Origin: Danxiaibacter sp048498555
Lineage (GTDB): Bacteria > Bacteroidota > Bacteroidia > Chitinophagales > Chitinophagaceae
Direction: 5' to 3'
DNA: 64,000 nucleotides
NCBI GenBank assembly: GCA_048498555.1
Contig: JBEHXT010000005.1
Span: 1 to 64,000, forward strand
This document shows, one piece after another, positions 46,733-56,410 of this stretch. The stretch's first letter is position 1. Each line of letters begins with the position of its first letter. Under the pieces are notes generated by a model. The model made no database searches. It had not been told where the DNA came from and saw only the letters and a list, made by a program, of their open reading frames with translations. A program made the translations under genes and the position numbers.

Positions 46733-49690
46733 TTATTGAAGAGAAAAGTTTATACCTACAGTAAATGTCCTTGAGGATGGATACGGTGTGTATTCTATAC
46801 CAGCAGAAGGCACATTGTTGTAGGTTTTATCTGTGTTAACTTCAGGATCAAACCCTTTGTACTTTGTAAACACTGCCAAATTTTGTCCTGTTACATATAT
46901 TGTAGCGTTTTTAAGAGAATTTCCAAGGTTACCAAGGTTATAAGAAAGGGTAACGTTGGCAAGCTTCATGTAATTACCATTTTCAATATATCTTGAAGAG
47001 GAAGTAATTGGGTTAGATAATGATTCTTTAGGAGTTGTTGTAACAATCGATTTTTCTATATTTCTTGATCCCAGGTTTGGTGCTGGCAAATATGCGTTGA
47101 TTGTATTGTTATAAATCTTATGACCGTATGCTCCGTTCATATTTACGATTAGCGCTAACTTTTTATAGTTCACAGAAGTACTGAGCCCCACAATAGTAGT
47201 TGGAATTGGGCTGCCTACATAGTAGAATGTGTTACCCTTGTCTTCATACATTGCCTGGCCGTCTTTGTCCAGTCCAAGATAATGTCTTGTATAAAAAACA
47301 TTCATCGGATGTCCGTTAGCCATTTGTTCAACCCTTGTTTCAGATAGACCCTGACCGCTCAGGCTACCTGTACTGATTGGAGATACAAGGCCATTTACAA
47401 CATTCTTAATAAAAGTTGCATTAACACCCAATGTCCACGTCAAATCTTTTTTGCTGATAATGTCTCCGTTTAATGTTGCCTCTACACCTTTATTGGAAAT
47501 ATTTCCATCAATATTGTACCATCTAACAACAATTCCAGGAGGTGCCGGCTGAATGGGATCAGTCGGGAACACGGGGTCAGTTGTAAGTTTATCAAAGTAA
47601 TCAACTGTACCGTAGATTCTATTTTTAAGAATTCCGAAATCAACACCAATATTGGTTTGTCTGTCTGACTGCCATTTTAAACTTGAGTTAGCATTTTGTG
47701 CCTGCGATAAACCACCAGAGGAGATATTGTAGGTCTTTTGAGAGGCGCCAGATGGAAATTCCTGGTTACCGGTTTTACCCCAACCAACTCTTAATTTCAA
47801 CAGGTTAACAAAACCGTTTCCTTTTAAGAAGTCTTCATTGGTAACATTCCATGCTGCGGCGAAAGATGGGAAGTAACCCGTTTTATAATCGCTACCAAAT
47901 TTTGTTGATCCATCTGAACGAAGTGTTCCGGTAACGATATAACGATCTTTATAATTCAGGGTTGCTCTACCGAAGTATGATTTTAATTCGGTTACGGGAT
48001 CATTAAATGAACTTATATTTCTGTTACCAGGATTAGAGCCTTGCAAATAATCGGTATAGTCTAAACCTGGATAATTCTGGAAGCCCGATGCCGTAATGCT
48101 GGCGCCTTTACTTGAAAAGCTTTGGTATTCATAACCGATAACAGCATTAAGGTTCAAAGAAGAACTGAGCTTTTTATTGTAGCTCAATGTCTGTGTGAAT
48201 TGCTTTGTAAGTAATTCGTTGTTTGCGTAACCAGCCCAGCCCTTTCCTTTAACATCATTCAGATTTATCCACGATTGGATAGAGGTTCTCCTTACACCTG
48301 AACTATAGTTAGCACTTGCCAGGATTCTATATTCCAAATCGTCGGTGATTTTGTAATAAGGAGAAATACTTGCCAATACTGTGTTTACTACTGAATGGTC
48401 ATTGTATGCTTCAGACATACCAAGTGGATTGACGATATCGCCTTGAAGAATATTTAAAGAATCTCCAAATTTTAAAGCCTGAGTAGGATTCCATTGTAGA
48501 GCATGGCCGATGATGCTACCAGTAGCGCCGGCATCATTTGAAACGGGTGCAATAGCTTCATTGATCTGGTTCACCAACATGTTTATATCAACCCCCAGTC
48601 TTCTGTTCTTAAGAAGTTTGAAGCCACTGTTAAGGTTTGCAGTATATTTTTTAAGCCCTGATTTTCTAATAATTCCATCCTGGTTCTGATAGCCAAGTGT
48701 TACACGGTATCGTGCGTTTTCGTTACCGCCGCTTGCACCCACTGTAAAATTCTGATTCCATGCAGTACGTGTGATTGCATCCATAGCGTCTACACTTGAA
48801 CCCTCGTCACCATAGTTGAGGCCGTAAGACTTTAATGCCGCGCGATACTCACTTGCGTTCAGCACATCAACTTTCTTCAGCAACTTGCTAAAGCCGGTGC
48901 TTGCAGAGAAATACACTTTGGCAGGGCCAGACTCACCCTTCTTAGTAGTGATCATCACCACACCGTATGCAGCGCGGGAACCATAGATGGCTGTAGCTGA
49001 TGCATCTTTTAAAACATCAATAGATGCAATGTCATTTGTATTAATAAAGTTCAGCGGGTTAGTCACGGGCGTGTTTCCTATGTTTTGTGCATTAACAGCA
49101 GGACGAGCAGACCTTCCATCCAATGGAACTCCATCTACTACGTAGAGTGGTTGGCCGGTTCCGGTAATCGCGGAGTTACCACGAACGCGCACCGTTGTGG
49201 CAGCGCCAGGCTGGCCGCTGTTGCCAAGTACCTGCACACCGGCAACTTTGCCTTGAATAAGTTGGTCAGGAGCAGTAACAATTCCTTTATTAAAATTCTT
49301 TTCCGATACTGATCCCACAGAACCTGTAAGATCTTTTTTACGGGCTGTACCATAACCCACAACAACAACGTCTGTTAATGTTGAATTGTCTGGCACAAGA
49401 GCAACTGAAATGTCGCCCGATGCAGGAATGCTGACTGTTTGTGCAGCAAAACCTACGAATGAAATTTCCACGGAAGATGCGGATGAGGGTGCGGAAAGCT
49501 TAAAATTACCCTGAGCGTCTGTTGTTGTACCCATCTTGGAACCTTTAACAATAACAGATGCACCGGCAACGGCAGCGCCCTTGTCGTCTGTTACTTTTCC
49601 GGAAACCGTTTTTGATTGGGCTAAAACAATCTGCGTCATAAGCATAAAGCAGTAAAGGAGTAAGCCTTTAAGTTGTAGTTTGGCAAACAT
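46733..49690 (-). CDS. SusC/RagA-family TonB-linked outer-membrane transporter
   Basis: A 985-residue TonB-dependent transporter. After the signal peptide (to VLAQ) comes a carboxypeptidase-D-like domain (VSGKVTDDKGAAVAGASV, about 28-105), the TonB-proximal segment LTDVVVVGYGTARKKDLTGS, and the plug with IQGKVAGVQVLGNSGQPGAA and the SusC motif VDGVPLDGRS. The barrel ends FTVGINFSLQ. Length is normal. ATG at 49690. With SusD it would import a nutrient across the outer membrane. A perfect dyad at 49713-49735 lies just upstream. No sigma/anti-sigma pair or hybrid regulator adjoins it. Confidence 0.97.
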   Translation of the reverse strand: MFAKLQLKGLLLYCFMLMTQIVLAQSKTVSGKVTDDKGAAVAGASVIVKGSKMGTTTDAQGNFKLSAPSSASSVEISFVGFAAQTVSIPASGDISVALVPDNSTLTDVVVVGYGTARKKDLTGSVGSVSEKNFNKGIVTAPDQLIQGKVAGVQVLGNSGQPGAATTVRVRGNSAITGTGQPLYVVDGVPLDGRSARPAVNAQNIGNTPVTNPLNFINTNDIASIDVLKDASATAIYGSRAAYGVVMITTKKGESGPAKVYFSASTGFSKLLKKVDVLNASEYRAALKSYGLNYGDEGSSVDAMDAITRTAWNQNFTVGASGGNENARYRVTLGYQNQDGIIRKSGLKKYTANLNSGFKLLKNRRLGVDINMLVNQINEAIAPVSNDAGATGSIIGHALQWNPTQALKFGDSLNILQGDIVNPLGMSEAYNDHSVVNTVLASISPYYKITDDLEYRILASANYSSGVRRTSIQSWINLNDVKGKGWAGYANNELLTKQFTQTLSYNKKLSSSLNLNAVIGYEYQSFSSKGASITASGFQNYPGLDYTDYLQGSNPGNRNISSFNDPVTELKSYFGRATLNYKDRYIVTGTLRSDGSTKFGSDYKTGYFPSFAAAWNVTNEDFLKGNGFVNLLKLRVGWGKTGNQEFPSGASQKTYNISSGGLSQAQNANSSLKWQSDRQTNIGVDFGILKNRIYGTVDYFDKLTTDPVFPTDPIQPAPPGIVVRWYNIDGNISNKGVEATLNGDIISKKDLTWTLGVNATFIKNVVNGLVSPISTGSLSGQGLSETRVEQMANGHPMNVFYTRHYLGLDKDGQAMYEDKGNTFYYVGSPIPTTIVGLSTSVNYKKLALIVNMNGAYGHKIYNNTINAYLPAPNLGSRNIEKSIVTTTPKESLSNPITSSSRYIENGNYMKLANVTLSYNLGNLGNSLKNATIYVTGQNLAVFTKYKGFDPEVNTDKTYNNVPSAGIEYTPYPSSRTFTVGINFSLQ

Positions 49691-49712
49691 AGATGCAGTT
49701 TTAGTCTTAAAT

Positions 49713-49735
49713 ATTACACATAACTCATGTGTAAT
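49713..49735. promoter_or_regulatory. Perfect dyad upstream of susC
   Basis: ATTACACAT and ATGTGTAAT, 9-bp arms around AACTC, ending 23 bp before the susC ATG. A TAGGTTTT-type -7 region lies at about 49746-49753 on the minus strand, so the dyad would fall at or just after the transcription start: an operator or a leader hairpin. Confidence 0.45.
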
Positions 49736-49849
49736 TAGTACACAAAAAACCTATTTTTTTTGGAAGTTCTAATTAAAAAGCACTTAAACTTAATTGAAAT
49801 TCAACCAAAAACCGATAACTATAATATGCAATCCATTGCATTATTGGCA

Positions 49850-49892
49850 AAAAAAAAGCCACTCACCGGAGACGATGAGTGGCTTTTTTTAT
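49850..49892 (-). terminator. Terminator after the TIM-barrel lipoprotein gene
   Basis: Stem AGCCACTCA / TGAGTGGCT around a 10-base loop, with A and T runs on both sides. It ends the isomerase-like gene and insulates susC. Confidence 0.9.
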
Positions 49893-49908
49893 AAAGATTG
49901 TATTAATC

Positions 49909-50805
49909 TTATTTGAGAGCAGCTACATGATCATTATAGAACTTCACTGTTTGAATCACGTCGGGAAGGTTATGTTCCCAGTTAGATTCATGTTCAATTG
50001 ACATCATTCCATTGAAATTCTGACGTTTCAATTCCTGGAAGATCGGATCAAACTTAATTACACCTGTTCCAACGATTGTATCTGCAGCATCAGTTTTATC
50101 AAATGCAACAATATCTTTCAGGTGTACGCCATATACATGGCCGTCTAATTTCTTTAAGCACTCAACTGGATCAAGGCCGTTGCGTGACCAGTGGCCAACA
50201 TCTGCACAAGAACCGATATTTGGATGCCCCTGGATAGCAGCCAGCACTGAATCAGGATGCCAGTAAGCATTTGGTTTAGGATGGTCGTGTATAGCTACTT
50301 TAATGCCATAAGCACCAGCCAGGCTATCAACTGCATTCCATTGGTCCTTTTTAGGCTCAGCTGTGATATAGCTTAGTCCGAAGTATTTAGCCAGGTCAAA
50401 AGCTTTTTTCCACTCTGCAACGTCTTTTGGTGAAATAACGCCCATTGCAACGATATTGATGCCTTTTGCATCGAGCCATCCTTTTACTTTAGCCTTATCT
50501 GCATCGGTCATGTCCCAACCAAATTTAGCGCTGCCACCTTTGGTAAGAGGCATACCAACAAATGCTTCAATGTGTTTAACGCCGGCACTATCAACTTTAG
50601 CCAACGCTTCTTCAAAAGAGAAGAGCCTGAATGTCCACATCTGGATACCAATCTTAAAACCAGCAGTAGAACCGGAAGAAGCCATGGTAGTGTCTTTTGA
50701 TGTCGCAGTGGAATCGCTTCCGCCAGTTTCAGAAGAAGGATTGTTACATTGCGTTAGCATCATCGTACAAATGATGCCTAAGCATGCACAAGCAATTTTT
50801 TTCAT
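49909..50805 (-). CDS. Sugar phosphate isomerase/epimerase-like lipoprotein
   Basis: A 298-residue xylose-isomerase-like TIM-barrel protein carrying a lipobox (LTQC, Cys20), so it is membrane-attached outside the cytoplasm. After a Ser/Thr-rich linker the barrel starts at FKIGIQMWTFRLFSFEE. Metal-site blocks are VAIHDHPKPNAYWHPD, GSCADVGHWSRNGL and the closing MSIEHESNWE. It is a relative of the Tat-exported protein at 8820 but uses the Sec/lipoprotein route. ATG at 50805 was chosen for the lipobox; earlier in-frame starts translate repeat DNA. It lies just upstream of susC on the same strand but is cut off by a terminator. Confidence 0.86.
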   Translation of the reverse strand: MKKIACACLGIICTMMLTQCNNPSSETGGSDSTATSKDTTMASSGSTAGFKIGIQMWTFRLFSFEEALAKVDSAGVKHIEAFVGMPLTKGGSAKFGWDMTDADKAKVKGWLDAKGINIVAMGVISPKDVAEWKKAFDLAKYFGLSYITAEPKKDQWNAVDSLAGAYGIKVAIHDHPKPNAYWHPDSVLAAIQGHPNIGSCADVGHWSRNGLDPVECLKKLDGHVYGVHLKDIVAFDKTDAADTIVGTGVIKFDPIFQELKRQNFNGMMSIEHESNWEHNLPDVIQTVKFYNDHVAALK

Positions 50806-50847
50806 GATGTTAGATTGTTTGAGTGATTTAATAGGCAGCAATTTAAG

Positions 50848-51035
50848 TTGAATGTGCGAATGTGCAAATTTGCAAATACGGAAATGAATTGAAAAATGAG
50901 GTGGAACCACAACTCACTGAGAATATAACACAGCACAAAGGGAATAATAGCAACTTCAATATTCCTTTAGACTGCATAGTATCTTTTCTTTCACATTCGC
51001 ACATTTTCACATTTACACATTAGCACACTCACTCC
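50848..51035. repeat. Spacer with TGCGAAT / TTCACAT and CCACAACTC words
   Basis: GTGCGAATGTGCAAATTTGC at 50852-50872, GGAACCACAACTCACTGAG near 50911, then CATTCGCACATTTTCACATT to TTAGCACACTC at 50992-51030. The outer two are opposite orientations of one family and could pair over about 150 bp. No gene is present between 50806 and 51040. Confidence 0.55.
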
Positions 51036-51040
51036 CGTTG

Positions 51041-53455
51041 TCAATTGTTGAAATTTAATGGCACACTCACTTTAAAAGTAAAATTGCGGCCCATGTTAAA
51101 TACACCCACTCTTCCCGTAAGATTGTTTTCTGCTGTGTATTTCAGCCTGCTGAGATGATTTTGATAAGCTACATCTGCAAGATTATTGCCGGCAATATTT
51201 ACAGAGAATAAGGTCTTGCCCTTTCTTGCTATATCAGCACCGATGCCTGCATTTATCAGCCAGTAATCACTTGTTGCAGTTTCGGTGTTATATCCGGTAA
51301 ACGGATGGCTTTGCTTGAAGTTATAATCGCTTTGAAGGCTAACATAAAAGTTTTTAAAGGACTTACCCTTTGAAAAGAAATTTCCCCTGAGCTCAGAAAA
51401 TAATCTTGCCGCCGGAATTAATGGAACATTAGATGATCCATCCAATGCTTCCTTGAATTGCGCTCTCGTATAAGAAAGACTATTTTCAAAGTGAAGCCAA
51501 TCCAGCGGGTGAGGATGTATATCTATTGATGCTTCTCCACCATACAAATAGGCGTTGCGTTGCGAAAAGCGAAATACATTTAACAATGCACCTGTTTCGC
51601 TATCAACAATAATTGAATCCTGTCCCGCGCCATTCAACACTTTTTGATAGAAGATATAATTGCTGATGTTATTGTAGAAAAGGCTCGCATTAATAGATAC
51701 GTGCTCTGTATTAATATCAACACCGCCATCCACCTGGAAGCTAACTTCTGATGAAAGATTATTATCTCCAACCTCGTAACGATTGGTTCCTTCGTGGGCG
51801 CCATTGCTAGCCAGTTCAGCAAAATTCGGCGCACGGAAACCGCGTGCTATATTTAATTTTAGTGTAACCAGCCTTGAAAGCTCATAACTTAATCCTGCAC
51901 TACCCGAAACGTTGGCAAAGTTCTTTTCAAATGGAGCGAACTTCTGTTCATTATCAACCAGCATTTGCTTGCCTTCAGCATGCCTGTTGTCTACACGCAG
52001 GCCACCGCTTAACTGCAATCCATTCTTATAATATTGTGTATAGATAAAGCCGCCAATGTCAAACAAAGTATAATCAGGAATGATTACCTCTTCAGCCCTG
52101 TTGGTATTGGATTGCGACATGCCTGTTATACCAAAGCTCGTTTTCCATTCTTTCTTACCGGTTAAATGATAGCGAGCTGCATACGTAATTGTTTTAAGAT
52201 CAAAATATGCATCAGGAACATCTACGGCATTAATGTTTCCAAATTCACGTCGCTGGTTACGCTGGTAGCCTAACGTTACATCCAGTTTATTTTTGCCGAT
52301 ATTAAAGCTATTATCAGCAGTTACTTTAAAATGTTCAATATGCTGGTATGGGATAAAAGGTGTGATGCTTTTAGAATCGCTTTCTGTTGCAATTTCTTCG
52401 CCACCACTTACTGGTTTAAGAAATTTTCCGGTAGCAGAATCGCGATCGCCCTCCACCATGCCTGCCTTTAAATTAAAATCACTTACAAACAATCTTGTAT
52501 AGCCCCACTTTCCGCCATAGCCGGCCATTGCACCAAAATTATGTTCAGCAAACTTTGAATTAAATACGTAACCATCATACTGGTTTTTGAAATCGTGTGC
52601 AGCCTTATAAGTACCATAGGCATTCCAGCTAAAACCATTTTTGGTGCCGCCAATGTTACCATTAAATCCGCGCAATGCACTGTTGGTTTGATATTCTGCG
52701 AGAATATTCCCTTTTATTACTCCTTCCGGCGCAGGAACCTGGCTTTGAATATTGATCACGCCGGCAATTGCATCACTTCCATACATCAGTGAAGCCGGCC
52801 CCTTTAGCACTTCAATCTTCTGAACATTATAATCATCTATTTCAATACCATGTTCATCGCCCCACTGCTGGCCTTCCTGCCTAACGCCGTCATTTATTAC
52901 CAACACCCTGTTATAGCCAAGGCCACGAATAAATGGCTTTGCGATGGCTGGTCCGGTAGTTACAACAGATACACCCGGAACCGCTTTGCTTAATCCTTCC
53001 ATCACATTTGTAGATGAAACATGTAACAGGTCATTCTGCTTTAACACGCTTACCGGCTGCGGGGATAAACGCAAACGTATAGCAGAGGCCACACCGGTTA
53101 CCGTAACAGCTTCCTGTTCTACAATTGCCGGCTTTAATGAATAGTTTTTTTCGGTATTACCATTTATAATTACAGTCTCAAGTATGCTTGTGTAACCCTG
53201 ATAAGATACCTCTACCAGGTATTTACCTTGTTTAACTCCGGATGTTTGATATTCGCCGTTATTATTGGCAATGGCTCCGGCACTTGCATCATGGATAATA
53301 ATACTTGCCAACGGCAAAGGCTTGCCGGTTGTTTCATCCCTTACAGTTCCGGATAAATAAGATTTTTCAACAGTTGCAGTAGTGCGGTTAGGCTTTTGCG
53401 CTGCTGCATACACTCCAATAAACAGCACCGCAAAAAAGATCGACAGTCGTAGCAT
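51041..53455 (-). CDS. TonB-dependent receptor, possibly metal-uptake type
   Basis: An 804-residue outer-membrane receptor. After the signal peptide (to YAAAQ) lies a carboxypeptidase-D-like domain (YLSGTVRDETTGKPLPLASI, about 33-110). The plug has MEGLSKAVPGVSVVTTG, INDGVRQEGQQWGDEHG and EVLKGPASLMYGSDAIAGVI. The QWGDEHG sequence and general form resemble ZnuD-like receptors for zinc or copper, though that is by memory of the family. The barrel finishes NFTFKVSVPLNFNN. ATG at 53455. The promoter is bracketed by an inverted operator (53470-53513), consistent with repression by a metalloregulator. Divergent from the ECF sigma gene. Confidence 0.88.
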   Translation of the reverse strand: MLRLSIFFAVLFIGVYAAAQKPNRTTATVEKSYLSGTVRDETTGKPLPLASIIIHDASAGAIANNNGEYQTSGVKQGKYLVEVSYQGYTSILETVIINGNTEKNYSLKPAIVEQEAVTVTGVASAIRLRLSPQPVSVLKQNDLLHVSSTNVMEGLSKAVPGVSVVTTGPAIAKPFIRGLGYNRVLVINDGVRQEGQQWGDEHGIEIDDYNVQKIEVLKGPASLMYGSDAIAGVINIQSQVPAPEGVIKGNILAEYQTNSALRGFNGNIGGTKNGFSWNAYGTYKAAHDFKNQYDGYVFNSKFAEHNFGAMAGYGGKWGYTRLFVSDFNLKAGMVEGDRDSATGKFLKPVSGGEEIATESDSKSITPFIPYQHIEHFKVTADNSFNIGKNKLDVTLGYQRNQRREFGNINAVDVPDAYFDLKTITYAARYHLTGKKEWKTSFGITGMSQSNTNRAEEVIIPDYTLFDIGGFIYTQYYKNGLQLSGGLRVDNRHAEGKQMLVDNEQKFAPFEKNFANVSGSAGLSYELSRLVTLKLNIARGFRAPNFAELASNGAHEGTNRYEVGDNNLSSEVSFQVDGGVDINTEHVSINASLFYNNISNYIFYQKVLNGAGQDSIIVDSETGALLNVFRFSQRNAYLYGGEASIDIHPHPLDWLHFENSLSYTRAQFKEALDGSSNVPLIPAARLFSELRGNFFSKGKSFKNFYVSLQSDYNFKQSHPFTGYNTETATSDYWLINAGIGADIARKGKTLFSVNIAGNNLADVAYQNHLSRLKYTAENNLTGRVGVFNMGRNFTFKVSVPLNFNN

Positions 53456-53469
53456 ATTCTTTTTTTGTT

Positions 53470-53513
53470 ACAATGTTGCAAATATAAGGCTATTTTAATT
53501 TTTTCAACATTGT
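53470..53513 (-). promoter_or_regulatory. Core promoter bracketed by an inverted operator
   Basis: On the minus strand the order is TTGCAACAATGTTG, whose final TTG (53507-53505) is the -33 element; 18 bp; the -7 box TATATTTG (53486-53479); and directly CAACATTGT (53478-53470). ACAATGTTG and CAACATTGT are perfect inverted copies covering -33 and the start site, a classic repressor layout. Confidence 0.6.
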
Positions 53514-53603
53514 TGCAAAAATTAATTCATTGTGAACATTTGTCGATTCATGCAGCATTGCATGAATTTTTTTGTCTAAATTTATGGGTACTTCAAATAC
53601 CTT

Positions 53604-54182
53604 ATGACCGAAGAAGCACTCATTTACGGTTGTCTCCAAAACGATCCCACGGCACAGCGGGAGCTATACAACAGGTATAGCCCTAAAATGCTATCGGTTT
53701 GTTACAGGTACGCACAAAACAGGGAAGACGCCGAAGACATGCTTCAGGAGGGTTTTATTAAGGTTTTTACCCAGATAAATACATTTCAAAATAAAGGCGC
53801 TTTTGAGGGGTGGGTCAGAAAAGTAATTGTGCATACTTGTATTAATTTTTTAAAGAAATACAAGAAGTTTAATGAAAATGTGGACCTGGCATACGCCACC
53901 TACCTTCAGGTGAGGGAAGAAACCATTCCGTCGCTGATGCAGGCAAAACAGGTGATTGAATGTATACGACTTTTACCGGTTGGATATAAAACAGTCTTAA
54001 ACCTTTATGCAATTGAAGGTTACAGTCACAAAGAAATTGCAGAGATGCTGGAAATAGAAGAAAGTACAAGCAGAAGCCAGTATACCAGAGCGAAAGCCAT
54101 GCTGGAAGCGATTCTGATAAAGAAAAAAATATTGGAAAAGCCAGAAGCGGACATGGCTTTGCATGTTGTGTTTAAAAAATAA
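53604..54182 (+). CDS. ECF-type RNA polymerase sigma factor
   Basis: A 192-residue sigma-70 factor of the extracytoplasmic-function group. Region 2 (about 12-85) includes LYNRYSPKMLSVCYRYAQNREDAEDMLQEGFIKVF, of which NREDAEDMLQEGFIKVF is the most conserved part. Region 4 (about 115-175) includes LPVGYKTVLNLYAIEGYSHKEIAEML as its helix-turn-helix (GYSHKEIAEML). Start ATG at 53604. The gene for its membrane-anchored partner follows after 15 bp, the usual place of an anti-sigma factor. It is divergent from the TonB receptor, but that receptor lacks a signalling domain, so a FecI-type circuit is unlikely. Confidence 0.94.
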   Translation: MTEEALIYGCLQNDPTAQRELYNRYSPKMLSVCYRYAQNREDAEDMLQEGFIKVFTQINTFQNKGAFEGWVRKVIVHTCINFLKKYKKFNENVDLAYATYLQVREETIPSLMQAKQVIECIRLLPVGYKTVLNLYAIEGYSHKEIAEMLEIEESTSRSQYTRAKAMLEAILIKKKILEKPEADMALHVVFKK

Positions 54183-54197
54183 CCAGGACTAAACGTA

Positions 54198-55601
54198 ATG
54201 AGGAGCCCATTACATAATGATGATTTTGAAAGTTTTCTTCAAAAGCAAGTGAATCAGCATCGCATGTATGCTGCCGATCAGATTTGGAGGAACATTCAGG
54301 AAGAACTGCATGGCAAAAGCCGGTGGCCCGCTCTTACATTTACAACCATTGCTGTTATTGCTCTTCTCGTAGTTGGAACACTCCTGGTAAAACCTGAAAA
54401 AAGGCTTCAAAATGCTGAATTGTATGCCCGTACACATCCAAATGCACAGCAAACAATCCAGGAAAAACCTGCTGACGGTTATCAGAGCATAGAAGAACGC
54501 ATTTTACCCAATACAGTAACACAAAAAACAATAGCCGCTGTAAAAAATAAACTGAACGGGCAACAGCTTCACGTAGAAAATACGACGCAGGATCTTGTTG
54601 CGAGGATTGATGAGGCAAACCTTTCTGCAGTTTCTGACAAAAAAACCGCAACTAAGCCAGACCTAAAGAATGATGAAGTAACGCTTGCAAGGCTGAATAA
54701 CGTAGACGTTAGTGAATTATCACAGGCAATTATTATAAACAATCCTGCAAACTTAATTGCACTTACATCCTCTCTAACCAACCAGGCCTTAGCTGGCGAC
54801 AAGCTTTCCAGCCACACTCCTGCTCCGTTGGATTTTAATTTGTCAAAGCCGAAGGCATCTGGCATGAAACAATATTCATTTTTGCAACGCCTCGCATTCC
54901 AGTTTTATATAACACCATCGGCCAGCTACCGTACTTTAACGGATGATAAGTCGCAAAGAATTAATTCAAGCTACATCAATAACACGCCGTTAGCAAATAC
55001 TTCCCTTGGTGAAATAAAGCAGAAACCTGCCATGGGCATAGAAATTGGGCTAGGTGTTGGCTATAACCTGAGCAAGCGCTTTATGCTGAAAACCGGCATC
55101 CAGTTTAATGCAAGGCAGTATAATATCGAAGCATACAATGTCCCTTCTCAGCAAACATCTATCGGCCTGGGATATGACAATGTATATAGAACCATGTCTT
55201 CTTACAGTACCAATCCTTCCGGAAGCACTTCGGTTACAACAATTCAAAACAAAACGTTTGAGCTGGCCATGCCGGTTGGCGTTGATTATAGAATTCTTCG
55301 TTCAGGCAGAGTAACCTGGAACGTTGCCGCTTCTGTTCAACCTACTTACACCTTTGATAAAGAACCATTCCTGCTGAGTACCGACCTAAAAAATTACGCT
55401 GATGGTACTGACCTGATGCGAAAATGGAATTTTAATTCCGCAATTGAAACCTATGTCAGCATTCAATCCGGAAAATACAGGTGGCAAATTGGTCCTCAGT
55501 TTAGATACCAGGTGCTGCCTACTTACATCAAAAACTACCCGATTAAGGAACATTTACTTGATTACGGCATTAAGATCGGATTTAGCAAGAGACTGAAGTA
55601 G
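54198..55601 (+). CDS. Membrane-anchored protein with C-terminal outer-membrane-barrel-like domain
   Basis: A 467-residue protein beginning with a cytoplasmic stretch (1-44) containing QHRMYAADQIWRNIQEEL, a single transmembrane helix (about 46-64, ALTFTTIAVIALLVVGTLLV), a periplasmic linker of about 160 residues, and from about 225 a beta-strand-rich domain like a small outer-membrane barrel (FQFYITPSASYRTL to YGIKIGFSKRLK). The N-terminal part sits where an anti-sigma domain would be, and the gene is the immediate neighbour of the ECF factor. Proteins of this shape recur in Chitinophagaceae. An envelope-spanning sensor or anti-sigma role is inferred. ATG at 54198. Confidence 0.75.
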   Translation: MRSPLHNDDFESFLQKQVNQHRMYAADQIWRNIQEELHGKSRWPALTFTTIAVIALLVVGTLLVKPEKRLQNAELYARTHPNAQQTIQEKPADGYQSIEERILPNTVTQKTIAAVKNKLNGQQLHVENTTQDLVARIDEANLSAVSDKKTATKPDLKNDEVTLARLNNVDVSELSQAIIINNPANLIALTSSLTNQALAGDKLSSHTPAPLDFNLSKPKASGMKQYSFLQRLAFQFYITPSASYRTLTDDKSQRINSSYINNTPLANTSLGEIKQKPAMGIEIGLGVGYNLSKRFMLKTGIQFNARQYNIEAYNVPSQQTSIGLGYDNVYRTMSSYSTNPSGSTSVTTIQNKTFELAMPVGVDYRILRSGRVTWNVAASVQPTYTFDKEPFLLSTDLKNYADGTDLMRKWNFNSAIETYVSIQSGKYRWQIGPQFRYQVLPTYIKNYPIKEHLLDYGIKIGFSKRLK

Positions 55602-55743
55602 GCATAAGCTATAAGGCTTGAGGTATAAGCTAAGGCATGATGCTCTCTTCTTCCTGATACCTGACGCCTGACGCCTGACGCCTGATACCTGATACCTAAT
55701 TCCTAAGCTTACACTTTATCACTCAATTACCTAATTTCGTTTG
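55602..55743. repeat. Spacer with ATAAGGCTTGAGG and CCTGACGCCTGACG words
   Basis: GGCATAAGCTATAAGGCTTG follows the stop directly, then CCTGACGCCTGACGCCTGAC and CCTGATACCTGATACC, a six- to seven-base word repeated about eight times (55658-55702). The second family is also at 3293-3320. Confidence 0.7.
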
Positions 55744-56322
55744 ATGAAAAGATTTGTTGCCGTTGCGACACTATTAACCTTATTTTCCTGCCGTTCAAAA
55801 AACACTTCTGAAGAGGGTACTAAAACAATCAACAATGATTCTACTGTTTTTTATCCCGTGCAGCAGTTTTTTATAAATGACAAAAAAGATGTAGACAGCA
55901 CACCTTATTTTCTTTACCGGATTGTAGAGAAAAATAACAGGCGCGACTCTACCCCGATCTCCAGGCAGATTTTCGACAGCCTGGCGAACATGTTTACGGC
56001 CATTGACATTAGCGATATTTCTGTAAAAAAATATTACGAAGAGAACGTATTTAACGATCTTACTACAAACAGCATTACGCTGAGCTACCGGAGCATAAAT
56101 AAAGAGCTTCCCGTGCAAAGTGTTGATGTTCTGTTGAACAATGAAAGCCAAAGGGTGAAGCGGATTTTTGTAAGCAGGGTAAGCAATAAGGGCGATACTA
56201 CAGTAATGGATAAAATGGGATGGAAAGCAAACGAAAGCTTTTACATTAACAGGATTATTCAACTTCCCGGAGGAAAAGAGCAATCTGAAAAAAATACGGT
56301 AATATGGAACAAGAAGGACTAA
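55744..56322 (+). CDS. Hypothetical small lipoprotein
   Basis: Not recognised by name. A 192-residue lipoprotein with lipobox TLFSC (Cys16), then a Ser/Thr/Asn linker and one compact domain. Recurring features are FYPVQQFFINDKKDVDSTPYF-like opening (VQQFFINDKKDVDSTPYF), SDISVKKYYEENVFNDLTTN and the closing MDKMGWKANESFYINRIIQL, which suggest a beta-sandwich. ATG at 55744 (the TTG directly before it is not needed). It lies between the ECF pair and uvrC, with repeats on both sides, so it is probably transcribed alone. Confidence 0.72.
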   Translation: MKRFVAVATLLTLFSCRSKNTSEEGTKTINNDSTVFYPVQQFFINDKKDVDSTPYFLYRIVEKNNRRDSTPISRQIFDSLANMFTAIDISDISVKKYYEENVFNDLTTNSITLSYRSINKELPVQSVDVLLNNESQRVKRIFVSRVSNKGDTTVMDKMGWKANESFYINRIIQLPGGKEQSEKNTVIWNKKD

Positions 56323-56394
56323 TTGAGAATTGACAATTACAATTTAGCGAGTGTTACCTTCATTTTCAATTGTCAATTGTCAACTGTCAATTAA
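56320..56394. terminator. TCAATTG-family inverted repeat after the lipoprotein gene
   Basis: AATTGAGAATTGACAATT begins in the TAA stop (56320) and pairs with TCAATTGTCAATTGTCAACT and following bases near 56366-56394. Composition and layout match the 35249-35312 element. Confidence 0.55.
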
Positions 56395-56410
56395 AATGAT
56401 TTAGTTAACT